Shown here in pieces: positions 22,376 through 34,945 of a stretch of DNA of 64,000 nt. Made by a program: the position numbers and the translations under genes. This stretch comes from Apostichopus japonicus (Eukaryota; Echinodermata; Holothuroidea; Aspidochirotida; Stichopodidae): contig NC_092568.1 in assembly GCF_037975245.1 (NCBI RefSeq), positions 34,814,501-34,878,500 of the forward strand, in the 5' to 3' direction. The notes under the pieces were generated by a model, which made no database searches, was not told the DNA's origin, and worked only from the letters and a program-made list of their open reading frames with translations. Numbering within the stretch: position 1 is the first letter of the stretch; the number at the start of each line of letters is the position of its first letter.

Positions 22376-23033
22376 AAGCAGTTACACAGATACCGATTCG
22401 CGAAAAAGGATTCAGTAGTAAAAATAACACATTTTCCATGATAAACGATAACAGATCTAGAAAATGTCCAAATCGTAAGTAAAAACAATATCACAGGACG
22501 TAAGAAACACATTACACATAGGTAGAGTGAAAATGGAAAGTAGGTGCAGCCATCAGAAATATGACAAAAGGCAGCCTGCACAATTATCACCTGTGGGCAG
22601 CTAAATCACCCTCCCCACCCCTCCCCCTACCCCCCGCCAAACGCACACATACGTTTCGTACTAGGATACATTCTACAGCGTTGCTAGATCATTCAGGCTT
22701 ACCTGATATTCTTTGAACTATCTAGGGACATACACACTACAGAGGAAATAGCCGTATACTTAAAATGTAGCAAGATTACTATAGGTTCTCATTTACTTGG
22801 CTATTACGCACAAACAAAACTTATCAATTCCAATGTGAAAGAGAACCTGCAATACTTACGGCGCTTCCTTTCTATGCCACTAATTATATACAAACTCAGA
22901 ATTGTGAATATTTCGTTTACCGTTTAAGTGGCAAGCTAGGAATAGAATCTTGTAGTGAATTTCGCTTTCTGTTCAGAATTTAACTGCGAACATGTGCCAG
23001 TTTCACAATCTGTACAAGCCTATATTTGGTGCT
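22376..23033. other. Intergenic, no gene seen
   Basis: Contains a C-rich tract around 22610-22640 and nothing else I can identify. Confidence 0.4.
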
Positions 23034-23610
23034 GCCAGTGGTGTATGCATTGAATTAGGAAGCTGCTACGAATCCCTTTATGCTTCGATAGTATAAACGT
23101 CTTCATCTCCCCTGGTAGTGCAGATCTATAGTATACATCTGTAGTTGAGCAAATTGTTCAGTTTACTATTATAATTTCGAAGGGTTAAAGGAACCCGGCA
23201 GGAGCTTATTTAAAATCCTATCCATGTTTGTGGATGATCTCCGTCATATCTGAAGCGTCGATCGGTGCGCATGAAAGCGAGGTAGTCGTACAAATGTTGC
23301 TCTCCTTCATCTTCCAGGGAACGCAACCTAGTGTCCTCATTCGACCTAGTCCTATGTGGGGCTTCCCAGTTAGTACATGGATTGAATAAGAAAGCTGACA
23401 CGAATCCCTTGTACTTCGATATTAAATGTTGTCATCTTCTTTGCTTGTCAAGATTTATTCTTCTTCAGTGTATGTTAAGTGCTTCCCAAGAGGGATTAAG
23501 GAAGCCAACATGAGCTCAATTGAACCCTATCCATGTGATGATTGTGGATGACCTCTGGCCTATACGAAGCGTCTCCGTTTCGATCAGTGTACAGAGAATA
23601 GCGAGCAAGA
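23034..23610. repeat. Two-copy tandem duplication, offset 332 bp
   Basis: ATTGAATTAGGAAGCTG (23049) and ATTGAATAAGAAAGCTG (23381) begin two copies that stay alignable through ACGAATCCCTT, GGATGA(T/C)CTC and GAAGCGTC. The copies are clearly diverged. Short minus-strand frames in them are not conserved between copies. Confidence 0.65.
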
Positions 23611-23617
23611 AGTGTGA

Positions 23618-24027
23618 CAGGGGGTAGGAGCTGGAGGTGGGGGGGGGGCACTGGGGGCACGTGCCCCCACTTTTTCCAAAATAGCAAATGTGCCCTACTG
23701 GCAAATAAAATGTGCCCCTTTGATGAAGAACTATCTTTTCGATATATTAAACCTTTGTTAATTTTAAGATGTTATTTTAATTATTTGTTTTTAGTCTGTA
23801 CATGCTATTCTTAAAATGGCATCCCATATCTATTTGTAGCACGGTTAACAATAAGCAATCTCAATATAAATAGTATTGATAGCATACACACATCATATAT
23901 ATTTAAGTGATATGGCCGGTGTTTATCGGTTTATAGCATAACGAGTGGTGGTTGTGGAACGACAAAGTGCCCCTCTCATGTTGTGCCCCCCGCCCACTTT
24001 TTGGAAGCTTCCTACCCCCCCCCCCTG
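23618..24027 (+). mobile_element. 410-bp MITE, inverted relative at 62283-62690
   Basis: The ends are inverted: CAGGGGGTAGGAGC on the left and GGAAGCTTCCTACCCCC...CTG on the right. The flanks AGTGTGA and AGTGTAA look like a decayed 7-8-bp target duplication. The inside matches the reverse complement of 62283-62690, with GGCACGTGCC, GATATGGGATGCCATTTT and the GGGGGCACAACAT type of end. There is no transposase; the ends and size suggest a non-autonomous hAT-like family. Confidence 0.7.
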
Positions 24028-27000
24028 AGTGTAAATGTCGTTCCCATTCATACTCATGGAATCAGCACGTAGCGTCCCTAGGAGTTGAAAAAATCCAATT
24101 CATCATCACCGTAGTGCTATCGTGGTGCTAAAAGTTGATTCGAAACCATTGAAGAACAGAACTCTAATCACAGTTCGCAAACCGGAAATCACAAATTCTA
24201 CGGGAGAATCCGCTCAGCAACACCACATAGCACCAATTTTGGTACTTAGTGTGGTTTTGACAGGGAGCGGGCACTGCAACCTTCACACTCATAACCCCTC
24301 CACCCTGCACAATATCTATACGTAGCTTCCAAAGAATGACGTGACTTGTACACACCATTTCAGTCTGACAAGTCATACCAAACTCAGAAAATACATAGCC
24401 TACCGTTTAAAATATAAGTTGAACTTACACTGTTTCGGGATCGTCGTTTTGATATGTCTACCCGTCCGATTGTGTATCCAATCACTAAATTTTTCTTGCA
24501 AACTCTCACAAAACAACCCTGTCTATCACGTAACAAAGTCTCATTTGTTCACTTCTTGCTGCAAAAGTGCTCAATACATAGAAGTATAGATCAAGAACAT
24601 AATATAGTAAACGTATATGGTAACCTACAACATGTTGTTACTCGAGTTTCGTACATGTGCGGCGGCTATCATCAGACGACAATACATAACGTGTAAATAT
24701 GTGACAATAATATGTATATGAGTATATACATATATGCAAATGAAAGTGTGTTTTAAATATGGATTGGACTATAGACGACCGATTGTTTACCAGCTTTTAT
24801 GATATTGGTTAAATGAAGATGATAGTGTAGTGTTTCTGCCATCCGCTATAGTAACCATAGAGATACCAGGTGCACAACGTTTCGTGATTGATCGTTCAGC
24901 TGGATCATTTGTATTAACAAAAGAATGTCAGGAAATGTAATCATTAATGTTTGGTATCATATACCTTATAATCCATTGAATTTTCGACTTTCTCCCTTAC
25001 AATTTCTCTAATAAAAGGAGAAACATCGACACACCTTACGAATATTGTGCGCAAACACAGAAATTGCAACGGTGTATATGGTCCGTTCGTTAAACCAGAG
25101 CGGGATTCAGCGTGTGTGTGTTTAAGGGGGTGGGGTGGGGGTTTTCGGTCCAGGGAGGGGGAGGGGGAGGGGGATTCTGGGGGGTTGGGGGCTTGGGTAA
25201 ATGAAAAATCAATATATATTTAGGGAATTAAATAGTCGAACGTTTGACGTAGAAAGTCGTAATATCAAGGAATGGTCGCAATATCGTCGAAATATCGAGA
25301 TACTATAGTCGTAGTTTGCAAAAGAAAAATTGAATACTGGATTCAGTTTACAATAATATATAGTCGAGATTTTGAGGAACCAGTTTGAAGTCAAAACAAA
25401 TTAGTCCAAAATTGGAGGGTTAAAGAAAGCGCTAAGTATTGAAATAAGATGGTCCAATCTGCTATGTGTCATCTCTCAGAATTTACAATGCAAAGTTTCT
25501 CTGGAGAAGATCCCTAAACTGGCCACTACCTAGCTTCTCATACGTCACTGAAAAGTGTTCGCCAGTCAGTAATTGACTGGAACTGTTATAAGTGATAGGA
25601 ATAGTTCTACCACATATCAGTATAAACATCAGCTCATCTTAGAAAGTTCAAAAAGGTCCATACATAAACAGATGAACAAACTTCTTAAAACGAAGTAACT
25701 TATTAGAACAACTTATAAGTATACGGTGTAAAGTACATGCTCCCTCTGTAATGATCAAATACAGACTGTGGTAGATTTACTAAACGACTGCATTTAGTCA
25801 ATACACAAACGTCATACGTTTATAATATTCATCCATATATTTATGTAATTTGATAAGATTTACCTACTCCCAGGTTACTGATACATACTAGTGTTATTTC
25901 AGATATTGAATATAACAGACATATATACTCTCGTATACTCACGCGTATTGAATGCATGATTTATCTTGTCTCCTCTCTCCTGTACTGAAGCGGGAAAGCG
26001 ACACATACACATTAGCTTATTTCAGTTATGATATGCCGTCTGAACAAAAAACAGAATCGTCATGTACAGAGAACGAAAAGTGGCCCGCAAAATTTCACTA
26101 TCTCAAGAAGATTCCTCTTATGTATAGTTGAAGACTTCAGCAGTGGCTTCAAGTTATGCTTCTACACTTGGCGGAGAGTAAGTGACCAATCTTTTGCGAA
26201 GATAAATCAATACAAATCAACACTTTAAAAGGAGGCAGTGTATGGAAGTAAGACAATATGGTACTGCAATGGTTCCAGTAACTTGTACATGGTAGCAATA
26301 GCCTTGGAACTAATTTTGTGTGGAAATTTTAACTTGATAGCATGAGTTGTAGTTTAATATAAGGCAAAATGAAGCATGTCTTTGTTGTATCAAAAACTAC
26401 TTGTGCTGAGCGGTAGGTTCTCTCATAGCGAGGGCTCATTTTTAAGAAAATGTTAAGGATTGTTAGGTTGTACAATGAAAGCACTTAAAAATTCTTATTG
26501 AGTTGCCTGACGTGGTACTTCGCACACATCGTATGCACTAAAGTTGCTGAATATATGCCCAGGGACTATTATGTATGTTATAGTTACGTACGTCCTGCGA
26601 TTTTCAAACGCTTGGGAGTTTTAAAATGGAGCGCCTTGCACGAGAGCCGTACGTAAGTATTTAGCCTTGTAGGTGAGTACCGTAACGTTAGGCTACGCGG
26701 GCCATGTCTATCGGACTTAGTGAGTAGTCTTACTTTTAGCCAGGGACACACAACCTTTAAGTTGCTTTCTCCTACATTTTGGGGTTAACAAATCCAAAGT
26801 ACACTCACTCACAGTTAGGCCTATGAAAAACATAACAGTTTTTTTGAATGAATATCTTTCTGTCTTTCTTTCAAAAACCACAAATTCTTCTCGAAAGAAC
26901 CAAAATCCCAATCCTTTGCATAGATGATTGAATTTGTTTGACAACTAAAAAATAATAACAATCAACGCAAGTACTTTGTTAACAACAATTCCATTACAGA

Positions 27001-27654
27001 GATTTTCCTGCTAAAATAGTCAATGGTGGTTTTTAAATTTATTGTGATTTGCTTGGCTAATAGCCCCACATATCATTGTCTGGAAGGATTCTTGAAATCT
27101 ATAGTTATCAATGAACACAAAGGGTGTTGTTTGTAACTATATGGTAACTAGTTTACGGCATACTTCGCGCTTCAGAATTCGACAATAATTGTGTTGTTGT
27201 ATACTAGTTACAGCTTTCATCATTTGATGGGTTTGTGCACAAGCCAGTGATTGTCAGGGGCCATTTTAACTAACTATTGTGCGTTCCTGTAGAGGTACCT
27301 TAAAGTGAATGTTTTCATCGAGTTCTTTAGGGATGCAAGGTTTTCTGAGCCGACGCAAACATTCTCAAGACGTGTTAACTTTTAAATCTTGGTAAAAACA
27401 ATGAGTGAAGAGTTATAGACATTTTATGTGTATGAAACTGTTCCTGATTAATCATGTAGGGTTGAGGGAATTCTCTGGTATTGAAAAATGATTTCTGTAA
27501 TCGTTTCCGATTTTTTCCAGAAAGAGAGGATCAGCCCACGGTATACAGCATGATTATTGCAGCAAAATAAACTAACATGTTCACTTGTTGCTTTGTTTTT
27601 ATATAAAAATGATATATAAATTTGAATGGCAAATCTTCTGTAGTTAAGCATATC
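24028..27654. other. Intergenic, no gene seen
   Basis: Only short frames, none with a family signature. ATGGAGCGCCTTGCACGAG at 26625 is followed after nine codons by a donor-like GTAAGT, but no partner exon is recognisable. A G-rich tract is listed separately. Confidence 0.4.
25126..25197 (+). other. G-quadruplex-prone G-rich tract
   Basis: About ten runs of three to six G separated by one to seven other bases in roughly 70 bases. The plus strand satisfies the usual G3+N1-7 quadruplex pattern several times over. Confidence 0.7.
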
Positions 27655-28712
27655 ATTATTTTGGTATGGATATATTTTACTTCTGCTTGACAGTATTTAG
27701 TTGAATTATATTGAACAGTGCTTACCATCCCAGGGCCAAGTTAACTGCAGCCAGCAGTTTTTTTTATGTAGTTTGCAATGGTATGGAAGGTTCAAGGTTG
27801 TTGTGTTTTATGCACTGTACTCTTTCATGTCTGTTAGCTCCTCTTGGGACAAATCTTCTTTTATGCCAAAACAAAATGAAAACAGCAGAAAATAGGTATT
27901 TATTTCTGCACCTAACAGAAGCTGGTCACATTTGTTAGAAATATTTTATTTTAAAAGTAAAACAAAATTAATCCCAAAAGTCTTTATTTGAGTTTTGTAC
28001 CATGTTTGAATACTTACCAGTTTATATCTGAGTACTATTGTAAACATTCCTCTTTTAAGTAGATGTATGGTAGGGCAGTGACATCTCCAATGAAAACTGT
28101 AAAGTGTCCCTTTATTAATGTTCACAAAATCATGCCATAACTGGAGTCCCTGCCATGGGCAGTTCAGTTTATTGAGATTAACACCAATTTCATGATCTGC
28201 TGTGCATAGAAACATAGAAATATAATCTTCCTAACTAACAGTGCTCCGAAACTTACGTTTGGGGAGTATAATCGTAGTATAAGAACAGCATGAGATGTAA
28301 TAATCCAACAATTCATATTCATGTCTGTTTTATATTGCAAGGAGTAAGGAGTGCAAAGCTGTGACCTAGTTATGTGGAGTTTCATTATACATTTCACATG
28401 TGGATAAAACTTACATGTGAATAGGGCTGGACTATACCTATATCATCGCATGGATAGGCTTAGCCTTATTACCTTACATTTCAGCCAAAACCTGTTAGAG
28501 TTTGACACACCAGTACAACCCCCCCCCCCCCCCTCCACTAAAGCATTAATTGTTGGCCAATTAGATTGAAGTGAAGTCTATATTAAGATTAACCATACAC
28601 GAGTTTCATTTTTTTTTATAAATGAATAGTATAAAATTTAAATGTCATTATTACTCAATCAATTTCACATTATCAATACATATAACCTAATATAGCTTAA
28701 TTGCCATAGCCT
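27655..28712 (-). repeat. Inverted copy of the 10.43-11.49 kb repeat
   Basis: The reverse complement follows 10430-11490 closely, including the tail of one 254-bp unit (28613-28712). The tail therefore belongs to the mobile unit and is not unique to the array. This copy lacks the 142-bp internal duplication of its partner. It has a C-run at 28519. Confidence 0.75.
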
Positions 28713-30008
28713 AGCCCTGGTAAGTTTTACACTAGGTTATTCTAGGCCACTATAATAAATGCATCACATGCAACAGCTATATTTTCTTTTTCAATGTCGT
28801 CAATCACTAGTAGCCTATAATCATTTCCCGAACACGTAGACCACTAATGGTCTTAACATATCCACTGGTTAGCTTAGGCCTAGTCTTTTTAAAGGCGAAG
28901 GCAATCTACAGGGTCTAAAGTGTGCTGACCCAGGCGTATAAAAATGCTGTGTATAAATGTGTGGCTTTTGTTAGGTGTGCACTCAGAAGTTGCCATACAC
29001 CACAATAACTCGCATTCGATAGTAGTAGAAGCGCCATTGATTTAGCAAAGGTCTAGGTTTTGCTAAGTAAGGGTATGACACACTGTAGGCATACACTTTC
29101 TTAGGTCTGGTTCAACTTAATAATTTAGCTAGACTATTCTAGAAGTCATAGTCAGTATAGTCAGTATTGTCAAGTTCGGAACACCAAAAAGTACGAAGAT
29201 CAAGATATTTTCTTTCCAAAATGACCCGTGTGCAAGCAAGTACTGGCATATTTGTCAATAAAAGGAAGAAATAGTTTTGGGGTGTTGAATACTTAGGTGT
29301 CCGAACTTCGCAGTGTCCATGCTACAGTACTGTATATGAATTCCACATCAGGAAAAGAATCTGGATTAACCTAGCCTGACAACATAAGGGCTAACATTAG
29401 GTTATACTTACAATATCGCGCGTACTGACTGTATCACAAAAATGACGAAATAGGCATGATAACGGAATTTCACCTTTACCTTTAAACAAACACTCATTTA
29501 GATCAACTCATACCCACCGATCTAGCATGAATTCGACTACGTCATCTGCCATAATTAGATGGTTATTTGCAGATTTCTTAGTTGTATTTGACAGTTTTGT
29601 AAGAAGTCGTCAGTTCGAACGTCTTGAGTAGCGACCAACAAACCAATCAGAGGCGAGGATTGCAATAAGCTAATATTCTATTTTCATTAATTTACCAGAG
29701 TTATGTTATGATCAGGTTTACAGCACTATATTTAATCAAGGGGTAACCAGGATTATGTTAACTAACGTAGACAATATCCAAGATAATATTAGCAAATTGT
29801 TGACCAGGAAATGTTCACCAGGTTGTTTTTAGAGTGTAGGAGAATTTAAGTGTATGAATATTAATGAAAAGAACAAAATAAAGTCATGAAATGGAACATA
29901 TGTTAATCATTTGATGGAATATGATTCCTATGACTGTGACATACAGTGACATCAAGCTTGAGTGGAAAACTTGATCTTAACTTTTTATATTACATGCACT
30001 GTTTTAAC
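28713..30008. other. Intergenic; one AACCAGG-type unit
   Basis: No gene seen. 29739-29822 contains GTAACCAGGATTATGTTAAC, TTGACCAGGAAATGTTC and ACCAGG, related to the minisatellite at 14056-14337. Confidence 0.4.
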
Positions 30009-30407
30009 ACCAGTGACCTCACAAGCACAAAATGCTCTACACTCCCTTATTCTTGTACATTTTATTTGGCCAGCCATGTCATATACCACACTGCAAGAAT
30101 TCTCATGCACCTATGCACTGATTTCGATATTCCAGGTTAAAGGCATAGATTGCCTTGAAACAAACATCGTATATGTAAAGGGGTTCAACTGAACTTGACT
30201 GTACTGAACTGAAGTAACAAAAACTTAACTTAACATATAACTCTGTTTTTCGCACCAGTGACTTCACCAGGCTGTAAACTCTCTTATCGTTGTGCATTTG
30301 GCCAGGCATGTCAAATATCACACTTTGTAAGAATTTCCCACGCACTTATGACCTAATTTTGGCATACCAGGTTAAAGATAGATATTTCCTTGAAGCAAAC
30401 ATCAGGA
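30009..30407 (+). repeat. Two-copy tandem repeat, offset 245 bp
   Basis: ACCAGTGAC(C/T)TCAC occurs at 30009 and 30254. Both copies continue with TTTGGCCAG(C/G)CATGTCA, AAGAATT and ATACCAGGTTAAA-type sequence. The copies are moderately diverged. Confidence 0.65.
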
Positions 30408-32749
30408 GACATGTTTGACTTAACATCTTTTGTTAAATTATCACGAAAGCTTGTTGTGGCGGGATCCGTGAAAAGAACGTGAAGCTATGCACGATGAATT
30501 TATATGTTTGCCAGGTAATGGTCCAAATGGATGCTCTCCTAGAGTATAAATTAAATTATAGTGAGGTACTATGATAGCCAATGTAGATGTAGGAATACAA
30601 TCTGCCCATATTTTCAATGTCCTACAGTTGTTAATTGATAAAGACACCCCCCTGTCCCCCTTCAGCCAGACACAAATGTAATTTAGCTTCTTCTTGCTTG
30701 GAGTATATTGTAGGTTATGTTTTATGGGGGATTTACAATGGTGATTAAACATCAAAGGTTATGTGCATTGTGCAGGGAAGCACATACCTTCCCATTTACT
30801 GACAGGTCCTGGACCAGTTTGTCATTTATGGAGGTTTATTCAATATCATCAAACGAAAACTTAAAAGCAATATATTCATATATTTTAATATCATGTGTTA
30901 CTTCAATATTCCATCCCATTACATTAGATATATGCACTGAGATGGAATCAGCCAATGCAAAAACTTCGCCTGAAAAAATCCATACCTTTCAATTAGAAGC
31001 GATCAGTGTCAAATTTACACTCTGGCAAATAATTGAAAGGAGCTTGTAACAATTTAAGTAAACTTCAAGTTAATTGTGTAAAAAATAACGTGCCCTCACA
31101 ACTTGTGATAACCTACAAGCTGTAGCAAGAGTGCTTCCAGGAATTTCTTGTACTGTAGTTTATGCCTTAAGTAAAATTGGAAAACAAGTCTTTGGTTTAT
31201 TTTTCCGAGAATCATATTCTAAACAACATGAAATTGTCATCAATCTATCAAAGAATATTGGTGAGGTACTAGCATGCCATTCAAACCATCTTGCCGCCTT
31301 AAAAATATAAAATCTTGGACACTAAAAATACACAAAAGCAGAATACGCCTTCACACTGGACACTCTTCCTCCTTTACCCTTTCTTCATTCAGAGAAAACA
31401 AAAGGGAGAAGATTAATGTCAGGATTCTTCTGATCCTAGAAATCCATAGTTCCACATATGTAAATATGACTGACAACCCCAATTGTAAGGAGTGTGAAAA
31501 CTATGTAGTTTTGTTTTGGTATAAGGTTGGTATTATTATCACAATTCCATACTTAGTACGTTAGCATTGCACACAACAAACAACCATTTTTTGTACCATT
31601 TTACCAGTTTGAACAGATATACGATAATGTTGTGTGTTAAGCCGATTAAGAGACTGTTTAGACCTATAAAACTATACCTTGTACCGATGTCCAACACCCA
31701 AACTAGCAACGTCATCTTTTGAGATAAAAACAACCCCTAAGGAATGACATAAATAATAATCATTCTAACTAATCACACAAACTGGGTAACAGCATTTTCA
31801 TTTACTTGCAGACAAATCCTCAACGCTTTTGAACTGGATTTCTTGTTCTTTATCAAGAAGAACTCACTTCAAAAACGACTGCTAACACATGTCCACTTTG
31901 AGTATAAAAGTTTTCCCGTGAGGAATAAATGACATCAAATCTTTCTCAGTCTGTTAAGACATTAGATACACCGAAAATATATGACTCAACATTTAAATGA
32001 AATATAAAAGGAAATTACTAGTACTCCAATGCGCCCTCTCGTTTTATCAGAAGAAAGGCGCTATAATGCCAAAGGCAACTACATTTTTATAACGATCACC
32101 AAAATGCTCTAGATGGCCCACGGATTTTTCTGCCTCATATGAGTATATTTGTAATACAAATCTTCCCTTACAACAAATAAACAGGGGCTCAGAAAGGTAA
32201 CCTGGAGATAATATCCCTTCTTGATTGACATTCAAATTCAGTTAAGATTTATATTGCCAATATCCCTCCTAATGCAATCAACCTTTGTGATTCGTAAATT
32301 CCAGTCATGTGGTGTTACAAAGATTGGGGAATAGAACGAGACGATGGTTCAGGGGTTATATGGAGGATAGTTGTACACTCAAAAGTTACTATTGCAGGCT
32401 ATTTTTGGGGTGTCAGTTCTTTTACACGTGATTAATCGATACCATACATATTTACATGCAACCAATGACCTTGCATTGATTTTGAGTGTTTTTTTACTTT
32501 TTCGATAAAAAAAGAGGGATTTATAGAGAAATGGAAGTCAAAGACATGGAGAGAGACTAAGAACGCAAGAAACTTTAACAGACAGTCCCCCTTTACAAAA
32601 ATATAACAATTAAATAAAGAAAGAAAAAAGAAAGTTAAACAGCAAACTCTAATTAAGCCATAATTCATGATAAAATCATGTTTAATGATCGTTTACGAGA
32701 TAACATTGTTTTATCATTTTCTATGGACTCTTACAGGTTGTTTCTTGTA
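30408..32749. other. Intergenic, possible decayed minus-strand coding debris
   Basis: 30441-30755 on minus is open for 104 codons with a varied composition (includes YTLGEHPFGPLPGKHINSS) but matches nothing I recognise. The rest has no supportable feature. Confidence 0.3.
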
Positions 32750-32980
32750 GGTTGTTGGTTGTTAATTGTCGATTGTTGCTTGTTGTTTGGTCCTTGAAGG
32801 TTGTCTTGAAGGTTGTTTCAAATAAATATGCCTGTGTAAAGAAGAGTTCAATGAAAAATATTGATATATTTGTCGGTTTTTGGTTGTTGTTTGTTGTTGG
32901 TTGGTTCTTGAAGGTTGTGTTGAAAGTTGTCTCAAAGAAATATGCCTGTGTAAAGAAGAGTTCAATGGAAAATATTGATG
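32750..32980 (+). repeat. Two-copy 114-bp tandem repeat with GTTGTTGGTT tracts
   Basis: TCCTTGAAGGTTGT (32791) and TTCTTGAAGGTTGT (32905) start two copies sharing AAATATGCCTGTGTAAAGAA and GAGTTCAATG(A/G)AAAATATTGAT. Each is preceded by a GTTGTTGGTT-rich tract. Confidence 0.8.
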
Positions 32981-33075
32981 TCAGATGTATCAATATGGAG
33001 CTTATAGGCATTTTTAGTGTAATGGCTATGTACATTAAGTGTAAAAAAGTGTAAAATTAGTCCTAAGTCACAAAT

Positions 33076-33990
33076 CATGGGACGAGATCTGTGAACATAT
33101 TGTATATGAAATCCAACCAGCTCCAAAGCAGCTTGATACTTGAATTTAGGTATGTAATAGTCTCATCTTTCCTGGACTTAGCGTGTATGGAAATTCGGTT
33201 AAAATTTCTGGCATTTTTTTTACCACCATCATTTATCCACTGTGGCTTCAATTCTACCGTTTCAAGAATATACTGCTGGAACTGCTCAGGATTGTCTTCC
33301 AGTGTGTGTATTTTTTCAGCTTCTAAATCTTCTCGACTGGTTTCTCATGTCCTGTTTAAAAATACCCCAAACACACAACACTTCGCTAAAACCACTCACG
33401 GACAATGAAATGGATTTCAGTCGTAAGAGTGAGCTCAATTATGGGACTGCAGACATAGTTCAACTCTGTTTTTGAAAATATGAATCTAAAATGTCTACTA
33501 TTACACGACTAACAGTGGTCAAAATCAGCTAATGATTGTTAACAGGCTTTAAAAATCACAATGGTAAGTATTTGGTCTGCGTATGGTAAAACTTACTGAA
33601 TGGAGACTCGATGCTTTCAAGGAGAACCTGTACTGCAATCTTTTATTTCATGGGGAAAATTGAATGACAATATTTTCACACGTTCATTGCATTCTTGCAT
33701 TGTAGAGAGGATAACAGAAGTTGGATGTGAAGAATTATGTAAATGTCCAATAAATAATACAGCTGACCTTTGTGTACCACCATTGATATGGTAACAATCA
33801 TATTCTTCCCTTTCAAAGCAGCTTGGTTTATGTCAATATTACCATCAGAATCATGTTCATCAAATTTACGGCAGTTTTCTATGCTCTCCCAGCTTCTGTG
33901 TGTGGTTAATTGTCTGTCCGATCTGCGTGACATTTCGGTAAATGGTGTTTGTATGATAAAATCATGGAAAGAAGTTACAAACAAAATTCA
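33076..33990 (-). pseudogene. Frame-broken, unrecognised coding remnant
   Basis: Three stretches on minus are unusually free of stops and varied in composition. The first is 33984-33676, containing SWESIENCRKFDEHDSDGN. The second is about 33745-33620 in another frame, containing TMQECNERVKILSFNFPHE. The third is about 33350-33076, containing KIHTLEDNPEQFQQYI and NDGGKKNARNFNRIS. They lie in order on one strand with breaks between them, as expected for one decayed gene, perhaps of a transposon. I do not recognise the family. A CCATTCAGTAAGT donor-like site lies near 33595 on minus. The alternative is chance openness in AT-rich DNA. Confidence 0.25.
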
Positions 33991-34000
33991 CTTCCATTAA

Positions 34001-34894
34001 TATCAATTCATAGTGCCTTATGGAGGTGCTTCTTTTATTTTTGCACTTCTGTGAAATGCTAGCATTATTTCACAATATTATCTATGCATCTACTGTAAGC
34101 TTACAATATTTGTTAAGCAAAAGTAAACTTTTAATCAATTGACAGCTTGTTTGTTTTAAAAGAGAAATAATTCGCACCCCTTCTAAGTTTTGGGTCGATT
34201 TTCTAATTGGCCTGATTTACAATTTACCTTGATGTACTGTGATTTCTGTTGAAGCTAAATATGTACAAATACTTTGCGTTCTAATATCTACCCGCAGCAT
34301 ACTCTCCAAAGGCATTCCACACTTCAATGCTTCTAAGTTATTTCTGTTGGCCTACATTCCTGCACTATTGTTAATTAAACTTGAAACCGAAAATTCCCTT
34401 TACGTTAGGTAACCATAGACAATGTGTCAACCATCAACACACCATTATCAACAAACCCCATAGCCTACATGGTGTAAAGCAGCACAACTGAGCTTGGTCT
34501 AGTTAGCATTTGCATCATTCTCATAGGGGTAGGTCTACATATGACACTTGTTTCCATGAAAATTTCATCGCGAATATTCTTCGCTGGTTGTCACTGCATC
34601 TTGGATATGAGCCACCCGACCCTGGTACTTTTACATCACTCCATAAGTAAAGGCATTATGCCGATTCCCAGTTTAGTCAAAATGGGTATATAGCTTAGTT
34701 ATGAAAAGATACCGCAAATATGGTTCTAATTTTCTTACATTATGTAAGAAACGAGATTAATACACAAGTAAGGTAGTAGCTGTTGAAAATCAGAGGTTAT
34801 GTAACTTAAGTTAGCTGACGTTTACCTTACATGTGTTCTAGTTTTACCTGACTTATCTTACACATTAGGTTTTTACATTTCGGTTTGTGAGTTT
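34001..34894. other. Intergenic, no gene seen
   Basis: No recognisable gene, repeat or RNA. Confidence 0.4.
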
Positions 34895-34900
34895 AGGTAA

Positions 34901-34945
34901 TGACGTCACATACCTAGGTCACGAGCCAATAAAAGGGGAGGTTTT
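34901..34945 (+). promoter_or_regulatory. Candidate RNA polymerase II promoter (CRE, CCAAT, TATA-like)
   Basis: TGACGTCA at 34901-34908, then GAGCCAAT at 34923-34930, then AATAAAAGGGG at 34929-34939, all on plus within 40 bases. This is the order and spacing of a TATA-type promoter, predicting a start site near 34960-34970. Downstream, the first reasonable ATG is at 35162 (34 codons to 35266, starting MKMAGLHINLETIR); it is too short to call a gene. It could be the promoter of a lost gene or of a retroelement. Confidence 0.35.

Noticed and set aside
22021..22590. 189-codon minus-strand hydrophobic frame
   Set aside because: It lies across a degenerate 260-bp tandem repeat; its repeated segments mirror the DNA repeat and the first unit does not keep the frame open. 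Kept only as a note.
26625..26660. Start codon plus donor-like site (nine codons, then GTAAGT)
   Set aside because: No partner exon or promoter could be identified; chance occurrence is likely.
33091..33408. 105-codon plus-strand frame
   Set aside because: The opposite strand has the more protein-like composition; the plus frame appears to be its shadow.
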